DNA from: Cricetomys ansorgei
Lineage: Eukaryota > Chordata > Mammalia > Rodentia > Nesomyidae
Length of the DNA: 64,000 nt
Assembly (NCBI GenBank): GCA_026225945.1
Contig: JAMJFZ010000705.1
Location: 248,001-312,000 of the forward strand
Direction of reading: 5' to 3'
Both the position numbers and the translations under genes were made by a program. Under the pieces are notes generated by a model. That model did not search any database and had not been told where the DNA came from. It saw only the letters and a list, made by a program, of their open reading frames with translations. Below, in pieces: positions 23,491 to 34,734 of the stretch. Each line of letters opens with the position of its first letter. The first letter of the stretch is position 1.

Positions 23491-23689
23491 AGTTAAGATT
23501 TCTTTTTAAAGCTGGACACATAAGCAGATAATTTATTAATGTCAACACATATTGAGAAACTAGCATAGAAATTTCATTCATTCTTTCAACAATTTTTATA
23601 GAAAGTGCCAGTTGCTGTGCTAGCCATTGGAGTGTACAGTTATAAGGAAAACACTGCAGTGTCTTCCTGGAGCTTAATAAATACTGGAG

Positions 23690-23830
23690 AGTAGGGCTGG
23701 GATATAGTTCAGCAGATAGAATGCTTTCTAGTATGCATGAAAACCTGAGTTCAATCCCCAGAAACCCCATAAAACTGGGTGTGGCAGTGCTTGTTATATC
23801 AGCACTTGGAAGGTGGAGGTAAGAGGATCT
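23690..23830 (+). mobile_element. B4-like SINE
   Basis: An ID-like head, GGGCTGGGATATAGTTCAGC with GAGTTCAATCCCCAGAAACC, is followed by a B1-like start, ACTGGGTGTGGCAGTGC and AGCACTTGGAAGGTGGAGG. Confidence 0.7.
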
Positions 23831-25190
23831 GGAATGAGAGCTTTGCAGATGAGTGGGATGGAGTCAGAGGGGCAGATGGTAGGGTTACGGCTTAGGAGAA
23901 GAGCTGAATGGCTGGGAGATTGGATTCATACAGAGAAAAGGAGAAAATCTCAATGTTGGAAGAGTTACAAATATGAAAAGGAAAGAAGGCTAAAATAAAT
24001 CTATGAGCACTGGATTGAAATTGAAAATGGAAGCATCAGTATAATCTCTCATGGTTTTATACGTGTGTGTGTTTTGGGAATCATGTATAGGTGTACAATT
24101 AAGTATGTGTATACATATAACCACATGTTTATTTCTTAGCTCTGATCACTTCTGCAGACCTAGAAACAGTGTCACCCCAGTTAACAATGGATATAACTAG
24201 GAACTAGATCTTGGAACCTATCACCATTATGACCATTTTCAGTGTATCCAAAGGAACTGGGTCTCTTTGGAGAAACCACAGACCCCAAGATTGGGGCAAG
24301 AAATGTATGAGATGAACCTGGAGCATCTCACTGTGCCACAGGCGAGGAAGTGCTTACAGAAAATGGGAATACCAAAAGAGTACAGAACAAATAATAATAG
24401 TGGATTATTATCCACTGAATAAGTAAGGCTCTATTAATGTATAATAAAATGTAGTTTAAAAGTATGAATGAATAAGTAAGTGGAGATGAGCTCTGTGGCA
24501 GAGCATTTGCATTTGCATTTACACGACCCTGGAGGGAATAAAAAGTGGGGAAGCAGAAAAAGCCCAATCTCACCAAGGCCAACTAATAAACAAAGGGAAC
24601 AATGGAGACAGAGAAACCAACAATAAACAGTAAAAACGTATTCAGGTAAGAATTATCAATTGATGCTGAGAACTTGTTTGCAAGCATTAATGAAGAACAG
24701 GCTATTTACTTAGTCTCAAATTATCTTCCATTAAGGACTTCATAATTACTTCCTAATTACTAAGTACAAAATGTTTATCAATTAACCTCACACTGGAGAA
24801 ACCTGGCAGAGACCATCTTAACTTTAGTCAGTAATAGGGCAAATTGACACTGAGTGCTAGCTGGTGGGCTGCACCAGGAACACATTGCTTTTGTGGCTCT
24901 GCCTGTCCAAAGTGGGTAAACAGAATCTAATCAGCAGGAAACATCTGACCCACCTAAACTGAGGTTCATGCTACAAAGCCATTAGTCTGTTCTCTGAAAA
25001 AAAAAATGTTAAGGTCATTTTCAGGAGATGATAAAAACATGAGAACTAAGTGCAGCTTGTGGTCTTGAATTTACGAAGGACTATTAGGACAACCAGTGGC
25101 ATGTGAATGTGGAATAGATGGTAGAACTGTATCATTGCTAGTTTTCTGATTCTGATGTCTGTACTACGGTTATGTATGTAGGAGACTTTT
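23831..25190. other. Intergenic sequence, mostly old repeats, no gene
   Basis: AT-rich sequence. The part at about 24640-25190 resembles an ancient mammalian interspersed repeat (for example the GTATCATTGCTAGTTTTCTG and TACTACGGTTATGTATGTAG strings) whose family I cannot name. No frame has coding character. Confidence 0.4.
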
Positions 25191-25194
25191 TACA

Positions 25195-25415
25195 ATATGC
25201 ACTCTTGCAGCCATGAGGGTATATTTGTTTCTGGCTCCTTCTATTGTCCTACCATGCACTCCTTACTATGACATTTTAGCCACATGTCTAGAGACAACAG
25301 AGCTAAGTGACCACAGATTGAAACCTCCAAAAATGTGAGCCCAAATTAATCTTTCTCCCCCTAAGTTGATTTTCTTAGGTATTTTTTCACAATGGGAAAG
25401 AAAAACCTAAATGGT
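25195..25415 (+). mobile_element. MaLR-like LTR, right-end fragment
   Basis: It ends in GTGAGCCCAAATTAATCTTTC, CTAAGTTGATTTTCTTAGGT and TCACAATGGGAAAGAAAAAC, parallel to the right ends of the LTR copies at 18676-19022 and 31541-31858. Confidence 0.5.
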
Positions 25416-26340
25416 AGCCCTGTATACATAGCACCTCTGTACATGGTCCTTACTGTTTACAGTTTAGGGAATCTTTAAAAAGTGTTTTCTTTTTTAAAAT
25501 ATCAGCATACAAAGAATTTGAAGTGAAGAGTTCAGAAGCCTATTAAGAATCTGAGAAAATTACACTGACAAAGACATCTGAATAAGAAGCTTTATAATTA
25601 AGACTAAACTCAAATATCAAGCCCTTGAAACATGCATAAAAAACTGTGAAATCTGTCTAGTGCCAAACACATCACATCTTACAAAATTCACTTTAAATAT
25701 TACCATTGACAATATGTACAATAAAATCTCTCCAAGGTTTCGGAACTAGAAGCAAACTGAATAACCAAAACTTACCCAAGCATGTTCTAAAAAGCATAAT
25801 TAGAGGGTGATAAAGAAGTTCCTCTCATGTCCTCATGTCACCTGCCCAGCAGGATTCCAGAACTGCAGAGTGTGCCTCCAATCTTTCCTCTCAAAGGGAA
25901 GTGTTTATCACACCTGTCATGTCCTTATTATAATGCTAAACGGCTAACACATAACATGTTTCAGTTCACAGATCACAAGAAGTTGAGGAGTCACTGTGAA
26001 TTTGATACAGAAGACCGCCTGTCCCCAGGAGAGTCTGTAAAAAATCTCAAGGGTTTGAGAAAGAAAGAGAGCAGCAATAAGGCAATGTGGCCAATCTGAA
26101 TCCATAGGAAGCTGGATGAAGTGGCACAACAAGTGTTTGTGCTTATCCACGATAAGCATATTACATATGCAAGTATTTGAAAACCAAAGGTTGAAAATGT
26201 TATAAATGGGATATAAATAAGATACGAATCAACTAGGAGAGGGACAGGAACATGGTACTACACCATACTAACAGTTAGTCAGGCAGAATGAGCATGCTCA
26301 ACTCTGCATGGGCCAGGCCTCTCTGGAATGTGGGATTTGA
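25416..26340. other. Intergenic sequence, no gene seen
   Basis: AT-rich sequence. A 90-codon plus frame (25827-26099) and a 71-codon minus frame (25944-26159) overlap and lack splice context or known domains. Confidence 0.5.
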
Positions 26341-26640
26341 CTCTTGGAAGGTAAGATGACCAGATCACTGGAGGAATGGCTGAGAGGCCTGAGGTTGTTG
26401 AACCCGAAGAAGAAAAAGCTAGATGACAATGGTGGGTGGTGGTGGTGAGTGGGGACAATTTCTGTCTCTGATTCCCCAAAGGGCACTTGGGATGGAAATA
26501 GCAAACCTATTACTGGGAAACAGATTTCTGTTCAGTATAAGGAAAAGCTTTTTACTAATTAGACAAGCCAAAAAGAAGGGTGTGTTTGAACAGTCATAGG
26601 ATGTGATTCATTCTCATTCCCCTACTCTGACAGGATCTGA
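26340..26640 (+). mobile_element. CR1/L3-like LINE 3' remnant
   Basis: The core CAGATTTCTGTTCAGTATAA followed by GGAAAAGCTTTTTACTAATTA and GACAAGCCAAAAAG resembles the 3' end of ancient CR1-type L3 LINEs. Diverged, with no coding left. Confidence 0.5.
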
Positions 26641-27159
26641 CTATGCAGTGTAGAATATGTTTTAATGGAGATTAGGTAACAATTCTCAAGGATCTCGAAG
26701 AAAGATTTCATGAATCTGATAAATTCAAGGCCTTCCAATGATGCTTACGGCTTTGTGTTATCTTTCAGTTTGGGAAGTTTGGGCACGTTGAGAATAAAAT
26801 ATGTTGGACAGGGATGGGCATTCCATTTTATTCACATGGGGCATCTTGCTCTAGCATGAACTATTTCAATATAATCCTTAGCAGTTAGGAAATTTTCTCC
26901 TAGAAATTAGCTGATCATTGAGGTGAAAGTAAAAAAAATGCTTTTATTTGAGAAAATTTGATTCAACACTAAAACAGGGCTTAAGGAAACAAAAGTTCAA
27001 GGGAACATATGGCAACAACTGAAATATTCAATAGCTCATGATGATAGAACTTCAAGTTTCTGTGAGCCAGTCTGCTTAGACACCTTTTCCCAATCATTAT
27101 CACTGTTCACTGAAAAGTAAACTCCCTCTTTAAAAAAAAACAAAAAACCAAAAAACTTT

Positions 27160-27330
27160 AGTTTTATTTTATGTGCATGTCCAGTACCCTTGGAAACTAG
27201 AAGAAGGCATCAGATCTTTTGGAACTGGAGTTACGGATGGTTGTTAGCTGCCATATTGGTGCTGGGAACTGAACCTGGGTTCTCTGGAGGAGCAGCAAGT
27301 GCTCTTAACCGCTCAGCCATCTCTGTAGAT
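27160..27330 (-). mobile_element. B2-type SINE forming the TEX11 3' end
   Basis: On the minus strand it reads GAGATGGCTGAGCGGTTAAG, CCAGGTTCAGTTCCCAGCAC, ATGGCAGCTAACAACCATC, then TAACTCCAGTTCC and ATCTGATGCCTTCTTCTAG, and ends with CACATAAAATAAAAC. This is the body and tail order of a rodent B2/B3-type SINE, including tRNA-like boxes and a poly(A) signal. It lies in the sense orientation of TEX11 and overlaps the last coding exon. Confidence 0.85.
27163..27168 (-). terminator. TEX11 poly(A) signal carried by a SINE
   Basis: AATAAA on the minus strand, 62 bases after the TEX11 stop, within the A-rich tail end of the B2-type SINE. It is followed on the same strand by T/G-rich sequence (TTTTTTGGTTTTTTG), as expected of a downstream cleavage element. 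Confidence 0.7.
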
Positions 27331-27386
27331 CTTAACTCCCACCTTTTATCTAATGCTTCCATGAGGTTGACATACAGAAGCTTTAC
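27231..27386 (-). CDS. TEX11: TEX11 terminal coding exon, C-terminus read into a SINE
   Basis: The exon starts after a strong acceptor (TTTTTTCCCTCAG) at 27386 and runs 51 codons to TAA at 27231-27233. It begins VKLLYVNLMEALDKRWELRS, in phase with the preceding exon ending NYEAK, and continues TEMAERLRALAAPPENPGSV to a final AANNHP. From about base 27326 on, the bases belong to a B2-type SINE, so about the last 31 residues are SINE-encoded. A possible alternative is a donor at AAAAG/GTGGGA (27343), which would skip the SINE part; no following exon was found, so read-through is preferred. The start of the exon is firmer than its end. Confidence 0.8.
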   Translation of the reverse strand, partial: VKLLYVNLMEALDKRWELRSTEMAERLRALAAPPENPGSVPSTNMAANNHP

Positions 27387-28061
27387 CTGAGGGAAAAAAC
27401 AGCAAACAGATTTCTTAAGAAGAAAAAAGAAACCAATGTGAGAAAGCTTCTTGGATCCACAGCAGTGGCCCAGTAGTCTGGCCCTTATGTGCTGAGATCT
27501 GAGTTGCTATTTGGGGAGCACACATACTCTACTGAGGGAGAGGAATCCCAGGGCAGTAGGTCTGTTTAATTAGGAACAGGCAGCTCTAGTAAAGGAGGAG
27601 GTACTCAAAACAAAAAAGATTCTTTGTTCTTATTTGGTAACAAGGCTTTTCCCTTAACAAACCTATGTTGGTTAGCTAATGGTCTAGATGCTTGAAACTG
27701 AGAATTATAGTCCCTGGAGAAATCCTGTTTGGCCAGCCACTGTTTTTGCACAGAGGTCAGCCCTTGCCTACACGCATTAGCACTGACAGTGATATATCTT
27801 TCCAGAGCTCACTCCTGGCAGTCCTTGTAATTATATTCCATCTACTCTCCCTATGTTTCCTATTCTCCATCCTTCTTGGTTTTCACTTTAAGAAATTACT
27901 CTACAGTCTCTTACCTCATGAAGTGATATGGAACCACTAAGATCTTCAAAGATGAAGATATTTACCTAGTCAAGTAAGGTAAGGTGTGTCCTTATGGGAG
28001 CCTGTCATGACTTCTGTGCCCTCTAAGTCATGCCACCCACTACAGGATCCTCCACTCCTAC
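27387..28061 (-). other. TEX11: TEX11 last intron
   Basis: Bounded by donor GTAGGAG at 28061 and acceptor CAG before 27386. No repeat recognised. A 51-base open stretch at about 27915-27965 bounded by AG and GTAAGAG was considered and rejected as an exon. Confidence 0.75.
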
Positions 28062-28226
28062 CTTAGCTTCATAGTTTATTTTAAGGGAGCCAAGATGGCC
28101 AAGGAAATCCAACGCCATGGCAGCCCATCTTTTTGCAGATATATATTTGTTCCTGCTATACATCAATATTCCAATATTCCAAGACTTGATCATTAGCCAT
28201 AGAATCTCCTCTTCTGGGTAGCCTTC
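28062..28226 (-). CDS. TEX11: TEX11 penultimate coding exon
   Basis: 165 bases, 55 codons, phase 0 at both ends. The acceptor is GGATTTCAG and the donor AAG/GTAGGAG. The product begins EGYPEEEILWLMIKSWNIGI and ends LGSLKINYEAK. It matches what I recall of the conserved TEX11 C-terminal region, including the WLMIKSWN and ALDFLxHLGSLK strings, in the helical-repeat part of this Zip4/Spo22-like protein. The other reading frames contain stops. Confidence 0.93.
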
Positions 28227-28924
28227 CTGAAATCCAAGGAAAGTGAGTGTTTTACAGTTGCCATCACTGCTGCTTGTAGCACTATATCATGTCCCATTAT
28301 TAGACATTAGGCGCTTGGCTAGCACCGAGGAAAGACAGCTCTTGGGGAACAGAACCTTGATGGTATGGCAGTTGTAGAATGTTCCACAGCAAAGTATCAT
28401 GACCAAGGATTGGCATAGTTATGGGTTCCCTGGGTTTTATTTTGCTTTATATATCCCCAGAATTTAATCTGGAGACCAAAACCCGATGAAGATTAAAAGA
28501 CAAAAAAAACAAAACAAAACTAAACAATAAAAAGCCTGTTTGCTTTAGTGAAGAGATTCACAGTAACAAGGAGTTCTCCACCTCACGTATCAATAAAGGC
28601 CATGTGGAAAATGTTTTGTGTTTAAGTGTATGCGACATGTGTGTACATGTGTGTGAGTGCTGGTGTTAAGGCTTTTACCTGGAAGCATCAAGGTCAAGTT
28701 TCCTCCCCTGTGCAGTGGTGTTAGAGAAAGCCAGATAAAACAGAAGGCTAAATGAGAATCAAGGTCTCAACATGACACAAAATGTCTAGATTTCAATAAA
28801 AAAATTACTCAGTAAACTAAGACCTCAGAATATCATAAACTGGACAACAAAAAAGACAATCACTTGATACTTCTAAGATGACAAAAATGTTATAATATTT
28901 GCTGAAGTTTTTTGTATGGCTTTA

Positions 28925-29345
28925 AAAATAATGGTAAAATATAGCACAGAATTTACGCTCTTCACACTTTTACTGTACAGTTCACATTCACATTGCTGTG
29001 CTATTGCCACTATCCACCTCTCCCACAGAACTGCTTTGATCTTTAAAGACTCAAATTCTATAGGCTCCGTGCCTAGCAACTACCACCACCACTCTATTTT
29101 TCAGTCATCAATTTTACCACTCTTGGTATTTCCCATAAGTGGAGTCATATAACATTTATCCTGTCATGACACATAATAACTTGATGAATCTCCAGAGAAT
29201 GATGATGAGTAGAAAAAGCCAATTTCAGAGGGTTATGTACTATACTATTCTAAAAGCTCAATGCATACTGTGTGATTCCATTAAGATAACATTCTTGAAA
29301 TATCACAATTATAGAAACTGGCAATAGGATAGTAGTTGCCTATTT
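28925..29345. mobile_element. L1M-like 3' fragment, old
   Basis: Strings such as TACAGTTCACATTCACATTG, CTATTTTTCAGTCATCAATT and AGTGGAGTCATATAACATT resemble the 3' region of old mammalian L1 elements. Very diverged; the orientation is not assigned. Confidence 0.4.
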
Positions 29346-29439
29346 TTTAAGCTGGGACTGAAAGAGAAGTAAAAGTAAAAGGATCTCTCTGGTGATTGAG
29401 ATGTTCTCTGTGTTACCTTAAATAATGCCAATATTTTGG

Positions 29440-29602
29440 TTGTGATTTTTTTTTTTTTTTAGTTTTTTTGAGACAGGTATTTATGTATCCCAGGCTGAAT
29501 TCAAATTCTATGTAGTAGAGTATGGCCTTCTACTCCTAACTTTCATGCTTCCATATCCTGCGTGCTGGGATTATGTGTGTGTGCCGCCATGCCTGGCTTT
29601 TG
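29440..29602 (-). mobile_element. B1/PB1-like SINE
   Basis: Reverse B1: a T-rich tail, TTGAGACAGGTATTTATGTA, CGTGCTGGGATTATGTGTGT and GCCGCCATGCCTGGCT. Confidence 0.75.
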
Positions 29603-30107
29603 ATTGTGATATTGTGGTATTGTTTGTAAAGTGTTATCATAAAGAGTATACAAGATTGCTGTGTTATTTCTTATAAGTATATATAGCTATAATTATTTCA
29701 AAATAAAAATTTAATTAAGAAGCAATCTAAACAACCTAATTCTTTAAAAAGAATCTAGAATACGAACTTATTATAGAGTACATAGGAATACCTACTTAAG
29801 CATGTGGTCCACTCCCCACTGGGCTTTTTCATTGCCACTAGCTTCTGAATATTAGCCTAAGCCTCTTATTTGACTTGAGATTTCCTAGCAAAATCTGGTA
29901 AACATGTATATTCTAGTAGAACGAGTCCAGTACTTAAGGGGCAATTCACTGAATATTTATATAACCTCCAAAGTTTCATGTTAAAGTGCTAACCTTTTTT
30001 TATTTTTCATTATTTATTAAGCTGGTACCTTTTATCAGTTACCTCCATACATTGGCAAAACGCCTATTACACGAATATAAAAGCTCTGCTTTACAGTTTG
30101 CATTCAT

Positions 30108-30305
30108 GTTTTACTTTTATATCCATTATATCATACAACCCCACCACAGGGTTTCAATAGACAGAGCTACTATTATTTATCTTGGAATTACAATTGAAGA
30201 CATTTTTTTAAAATTCAAAAAGTCCACTTACTAATTTAGTTAAAAAATTACTTGTAGTTAATGAATGGGAGTCAGAGCTAGGACCCAGGTCTTCTGACCT
30301 TATCT
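30108..30305 (+). mobile_element. MIR-like SINE
   Basis: ATCCATTATATCATACAACC, AGCTACTATTATTTATCTTG, a broken middle and GAGTCAGAGCTAGGACCCAG follow the order of the MIR core and tail. Confidence 0.55.
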
Positions 30306-31540
30306 TCCCCCAAGCATTTGGAACGAAGCAGATACATAGAACATTCAATCAAAAAGAAAAAAGTAATATTTATAAGATAAAGAGCCAATGAAGCCACTAA
30401 ATTATTCTCTTAAGCATATGGTCATGTTTCAGGTTATGGGCACTAATGGACAGGAAATTTATCAGAAAATGTAGAAAATACCAGGCTCTCTGACAGACTA
30501 GAGACAAATTGAAATTATATATGATGGAATAAAAGTGACAAAACCAAGTTCCTCAGAGAAGCTGTGGCATCATAGAGACTATGGAGATTGATCAGTATGG
30601 AGTACAGTAAGTCTAATTTGCATATAGCAAACATAGTTGAAGGACAAGATGAGTCTCCTAGCTCAGAAATGGAATTTTCTCCTCTTCCTAAATGATTGCA
30701 AAAGAAAATAAAATCCAAATTGTTCAGTGCTAATGTTTTTCATAGTTAAGTACATATAGGCCAGAATTAAATTGTTCCAGGAGAATTCTAGGTTTTTTTT
30801 TTTGTCAATGATAGGTTCGCACTGGATAAAAATAGTTATCACTTCCATGTGCATTTGTTAAGTTTATAACACATATATTATTTTCATTGCTCCATACATG
30901 TGCAATGTGGAAGAATCAGAACAGAGCATTTTAGAAGTGAAGAAACTCAACTCAAACAACAAAAAGATATCCATATGCAAAAGCACACAAGAATCCACTT
31001 ACATCCTTACTTTATACAAAACAAAAATTAATTTAAAATGGAATACAGATTCATATTCAAAAGATAAAAATATAAACCTTCAAGAATACATAGGAGAGGA
31101 TATCTGTAAACTTGGATTGGGCAAAGATTTCTTAGCATTACAAAAATGTTACCTATCAAGAAAAGCTTGATAAATTAGACTTAAATAAAATTTAATTTTT
31201 TTCTTTTCAAATGATGCCATTAGGGGGAAAACCAGAAAAGATTTGGAGAAAATATTTATGAATACAGGACTTTATCCAGAATATATAAAGAACTCTCACA
31301 ACTCAACTAAAACACAACTTGATATTTAAAAAGTAGGAAAACGGAATAGACATTTCTCCAGGAAAGAAATATAAATAGTCAATATGCTCAACACCATTAG
31401 CCATCAAGAAACTACCTATCATTCCACAGTAAGTTAATACTCTATATTCACTAAAATGGTTATAATAAAAACATGTGTAATAACAATGCTGGTGAAGAAG
31501 CAGAGAAATCAGAATCTGAACACTACTAGTGGGAATGTGT

Positions 31541-31858
31541 ACTAATTTAAATGAAAATGTCCTCCACAGGCTTGAATATTTGAAGATCTGGTTTCTAGTT
31601 CGTAGCTGTTTAGAAAGTTGTGCAGCTTGCTGGAGGAAGTACATAACTGGTGGTAGGCTTTGAGAGTTCAAAGCCACACCGTACTTCTAGTTCACTTTTT
31701 CTGCTTTGTGTTTGTGGTTACAGATATCTTGGCTACCTGCTTCCCTGCCATTGTGGACTTTCCCTCTCAAACTGTAAGGCCTAATAACTTGTTACTCTGT
31801 AAGTTTCTCTGGTAATGGTATTATCACAACAACAGAAAAATAACTAATACAGAATGTA
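31541..31858 (+). mobile_element. MaLR-like LTR copy inside L1
   Basis: Same family as 18676-19022: AATGAAAATGTCCTCCACAG, GGAGGAAGTACATAACTGG, a TTGTGGACTTTCCCTC segment and the end CAACAGAAAAATAACTAATA. Confidence 0.6.
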
Positions 31859-31984
31859 AAACAGTGTTGCCATTTTGGGAAAAAAAGATGTCAGCTGTTC
31901 ACAAAGCTAATCACAGAGCAAGGAAGGAACCCTACAATTCTACTTGTACACATACATTCAAGAGAATTAAATATATAAGCTACA

Positions 31985-32105
31985 GTCAGGCATAGTGGCA
32001 CACTCCTTTAATCCTAGCATTTAGGAGGCAGAGACAGGTAAATCTCTGTAGGTTCAAGGCCAGCCTGATATACATAATGAGTTCCAGGCCAGCCAGAGCA
32101 ACATA
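31985..32105 (+). mobile_element. B1 SINE
   Basis: CAGGCATAGTGGCACACTCC, TTTAATCCTAGCATTTAGGA, GGTTCAAGGCCAGCCTGATA and TGAGTTCCAGGCCAGCCAGA: a B1 with its 3' end missing. Confidence 0.8.
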
Positions 32106-32730
32106 GTGTGATAAACAACTATTTACAAATGTCATCATTTGTAATGGGGCATCATTCATAATGGATAAAAAGTGGAAACAACTTAATGCTTATCAACCAA
32201 TGAACAGATAAAAAAATGAGGTACAGAGACTTTTTCTTCATCAAAAACAATGAAATACTAGTAATGCAATAACACAGATGAACCTCAAAGTATACTAACT
32301 GAAAGAAGTTAGTATACTGAAAGAAATCAAAGGAATCTTCCTGAAAAGAAAAAAATAAACTGAAAGGGATCAAATACAGATCTTCTTTGTTCCTTCTACT
32401 TTATTACCTATCTCTGAGAAATGCCTTTTCACAAAATTAGTATAGTCTTAGGAGAAATAATTACAGTAGGCCCCAAAAATACAAAATAATTTAAGATGCC
32501 CAGTAGTTTTGTTATTTTGACCCAATCTTTAGTAAACCTGTACTAGAAAATTCCTACCAAAACTATTTATATTTCATAAACCCAAAGGTATTTTATAGTA
32601 GATATCTACACCGTAATGTGAATTTACCCTAAAACTCATACCAGAAAGAACCATTCTATATGAATTCTCATATACAAGACACTTCAGTTTTTAAAATCAG
32701 CTGAACATTTAATATTGTTCTTTGACTTAC

Positions 32731-32845
32731 AGTTCGGCTAATGAGGCTTAGAGCATCTTTAACATGGCCCCAAATTTCTTGCTGGGGATAGAGCACTGAT
32801 ACTCCATCTGATACCAAAAGGGTAATCAGGCTGTGCACGCATTTA
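32731..32845 (-). CDS. TEX11: TEX11 coding exon
   Basis: 115 bases between acceptor TTTTTCAG and donor ACT/GTAAGTC. The first base completes a serine codon with the previous exon. The product reads (S)KCVHSLITLLVSDGVSVLY, then PQQEIWGHVKDALSLISRT, ending in phase 0. It joins the EGYPEEE exon to give the continuous SLISRT-EGYPEEE, which fits TEX11. Only this frame is open across the exon. Confidence 0.92.
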
Positions 32846-33099
32846 CTGAAAAACAAAAAGATAAAAGTCATCCCATAAGGAAAGAAATCATTGGCCTCAT
32901 AGCTAAGAGAAATCAAATCTGTGTCTCATCCCACACCAAAAGTTTCACAGCACTTCTATTTCCTCCATTTCATCTGGCTTCTAAACCGGAAGACAGGTTT
33001 TTGAAGCTGTAAAAAGGGTTGATAAGTCTTTCCTTTGATCATGTCTGTGGTTTGTCTTTTTAGATAACCTCATTTCTCTCATGAAGGAATTGCTTAATT

Positions 33100-33102
<3 letters not shown>

Positions 33103-33132
<30 letters not shown>
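33103..33132. repeat. (GT)15 microsatellite
   Basis: Uninterrupted GT run at the edge of a reverse B3-type SINE. Confidence 0.95.
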
Positions 33133-33133
<1 letters not shown>

Positions 33134-33290
33134 GTATATTTGCATATATACGTGCCCACTGTGTGGAAGTTAAGAGGACAACTTTCTGGAGTTGGTTCTC
33201 TCCTTCCACTGTGTGAGACCTGGAGATTGAACTCAGGTCATTAGATTTAGCAGCAGGTGTATTCATCTGCTGCACCATTTTGATGCCCGA
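33133..33290 (-). mobile_element. B3-type SINE
   Basis: Reverse B3: GAAGTTAAGAGGACAACTTT, GAGTTGGTTCTCTCCTTCCA, GATTGAACTCAGGTCATTAG and GCAGGTGTATTCATCTGCTG. Confidence 0.75.
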
Positions 33291-33863
33291 TTATGATGCT
33301 GTTACATTTTATGAGCTGATTTAATTTACAGGCATTTAAAGAATCATTCTACCTCTTCAAATGGACAAAGGAATTGGTATTTAAATTGGAAAAAAAATTT
33401 TAAATCTCATTTCTCAGAACAAAAAGACTGTAATTCATTTTTCCAGAAAACAAATAGATCTGTTATTGATACTTTAAAAAAAAGTACTTAGAAAAAAACA
33501 GAAGAAAATATAGGAATAATGTTGAAGTTTAGTGATGACTACTAATTTCTAATAATTTGGAATATTCAGCAAATGACATGAAGGAAGGCAGATACAAAGT
33601 ACTATTTTTACTTTATGAATAGACAATTTAAGAAAATCAGGATACTCCTTTCTTTTTCTCCCCTGGGAACAGCATATTCCTTGATCTTGCTTAATATTCC
33701 CTGGTGTCTAATAATTCTCACTACAGAACAGTTCACAGGACAGTTTTCCTATCATCTTCTATGTTGGCCCAATTGATTATGGTGAGTGACTTACAGGACA
33801 CTGACTACACTTTTTTGACTTCCAAAAAAAATCTGATTTAGGTGTTGGATTACATTTACTAAC

Positions 33864-33972
33864 CTGTATTTCAAAACATCAATTGGCTCCTTCTCTTTGT
33901 GGATCAATAAAAGTTTTTCCAAGGCCTCCTGTGCAATAGTAGGATAGTATGCAGGCTTATCCATAGCTAGTA
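33864..33972 (-). CDS. TEX11: TEX11 coding exon
   Basis: 109 bases between acceptor TTTGTATAG and donor CAG/GTTAGT. Two bases complete a leucine codon from the previous exon; the product reads LAMDKPAYYPTIAQEALEKL then LLIHKEKEPIDVLKYR, and the exon ends with two bases of a serine codon. TIAQEALEKLL is the type of helix-forming sequence found in TPR-like repeats. Phases agree with both neighbours. Confidence 0.92.
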
Positions 33973-34085
33973 CTATACAAAGGGAAGAAAAAAGATCACG
34001 AACACCACTATAATCTTATCCAATACAGTTTTCATGCCATACTACAACTTGCATTCTCTAATGGAACAAAGATTCACACACTCAT

Positions 34086-34111
34086 GCACACACACACACA
34101 CACACACACAC
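34086..34111. repeat. (CA)n microsatellite
   Basis: About 13 CA units in the TEX11 intron. Confidence 0.93.
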
Positions 34112-34734
34112 CAAATTTTATAAAATTATGACTCTGCAGATGCTTTCAGAGAGAATCTCTCATTTCTGGGCAGAGTACTATGGTAGGACTTTCAGGTTAC
34201 ATTCGTTTTTCAACAGTGACAGAAAACCTACTGTTATGCGACCACGCATACAGTCCTACAGATGATGCAACTATCTCATGAACCACAGTCAAGGAAGGAC
34301 AAGCTAAGAAAGAAATAGAAGTAGATCAATAAAAGGCTGCTAATCAAAACCAGATAACACTACAATATACTGCTTTTTTGTTTTTGTTTTTTTGTTTTGT
34401 TTTTCTTACCAGATGCTAAAAATAAGAAGCCTTTGGCATTACTGTATTAGAGATAACTGTCTCTAAGATTTCCAGATGCATCCAACAACCCTGTAGAGCA
34501 GTTCCGCTATATAAGGAGTATTAGTTATAGAGTATGCCTCATTGGCCCCATGGCTCTAGAAAATCCAAGGCAACTGTAGTGTACTGGAGGCTACCTAATA
34601 CCTCCACTAATCATGTTCATGCTCTTGAGGAGAGTAAGAGGAAAAAGGGAAGATAATCCAGGCATTTTTGGCATTATATCCCGCAGATGGTTGTGAGCCC
34701 CAGAAGGTAACCAGTTTAACTAGAAATTTGAAAA

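Larger units (their letters stand above)
30940..32380 (+). mobile_element. L1 ORF2 3' remnant, interrupted by an LTR and a B1
   Basis: Strings such as TACATAGGAGAGGATATCTG, AAGATTTCTTAGCATTACAA, GACATTTCTCCAGGAAAGAA and CCATTAGCCATCAAGAAACT follow the order of an L1 ORF2 3' end in sense. It is broken by an LTR at 31541-31858 and a B1 at 31985-32105, and continues to about 32380. Full of stops. The 124-codon minus-strand frame at 31303-31677 is its antisense shadow. Confidence 0.65.
28227..32730 (-). other. TEX11: TEX11 intron with L1, MIR, LTR and B1 insertions
   Basis: A 4.5-kb intron from donor GTAAGTC at 32730 to acceptor CAG before 28226. The repeats recognised are listed separately. The remainder is AT-rich without coding signal. 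Confidence 0.8.

Noticed and set aside
25827..26159. Overlapping 90-codon plus and 71-codon minus frames, considered as a TEX11 last exon
   Set aside because: The better last exon at 27386 has phase agreement, a strong acceptor and a poly(A) signal; these frames have none.
27915..27965. Possible TEX11 exon on the minus strand before GTAAGAG
   Set aside because: Open and bounded by AG and GT, but the acceptor is weak and its product (VNIFIFEDLSG) would be inserted between exons that already join naturally as NYEAK-VKLLYV.
31303..31677. 124-codon minus-strand frame
   Set aside because: It is the antisense of an L1 ORF2 3' remnant and an inserted LTR.
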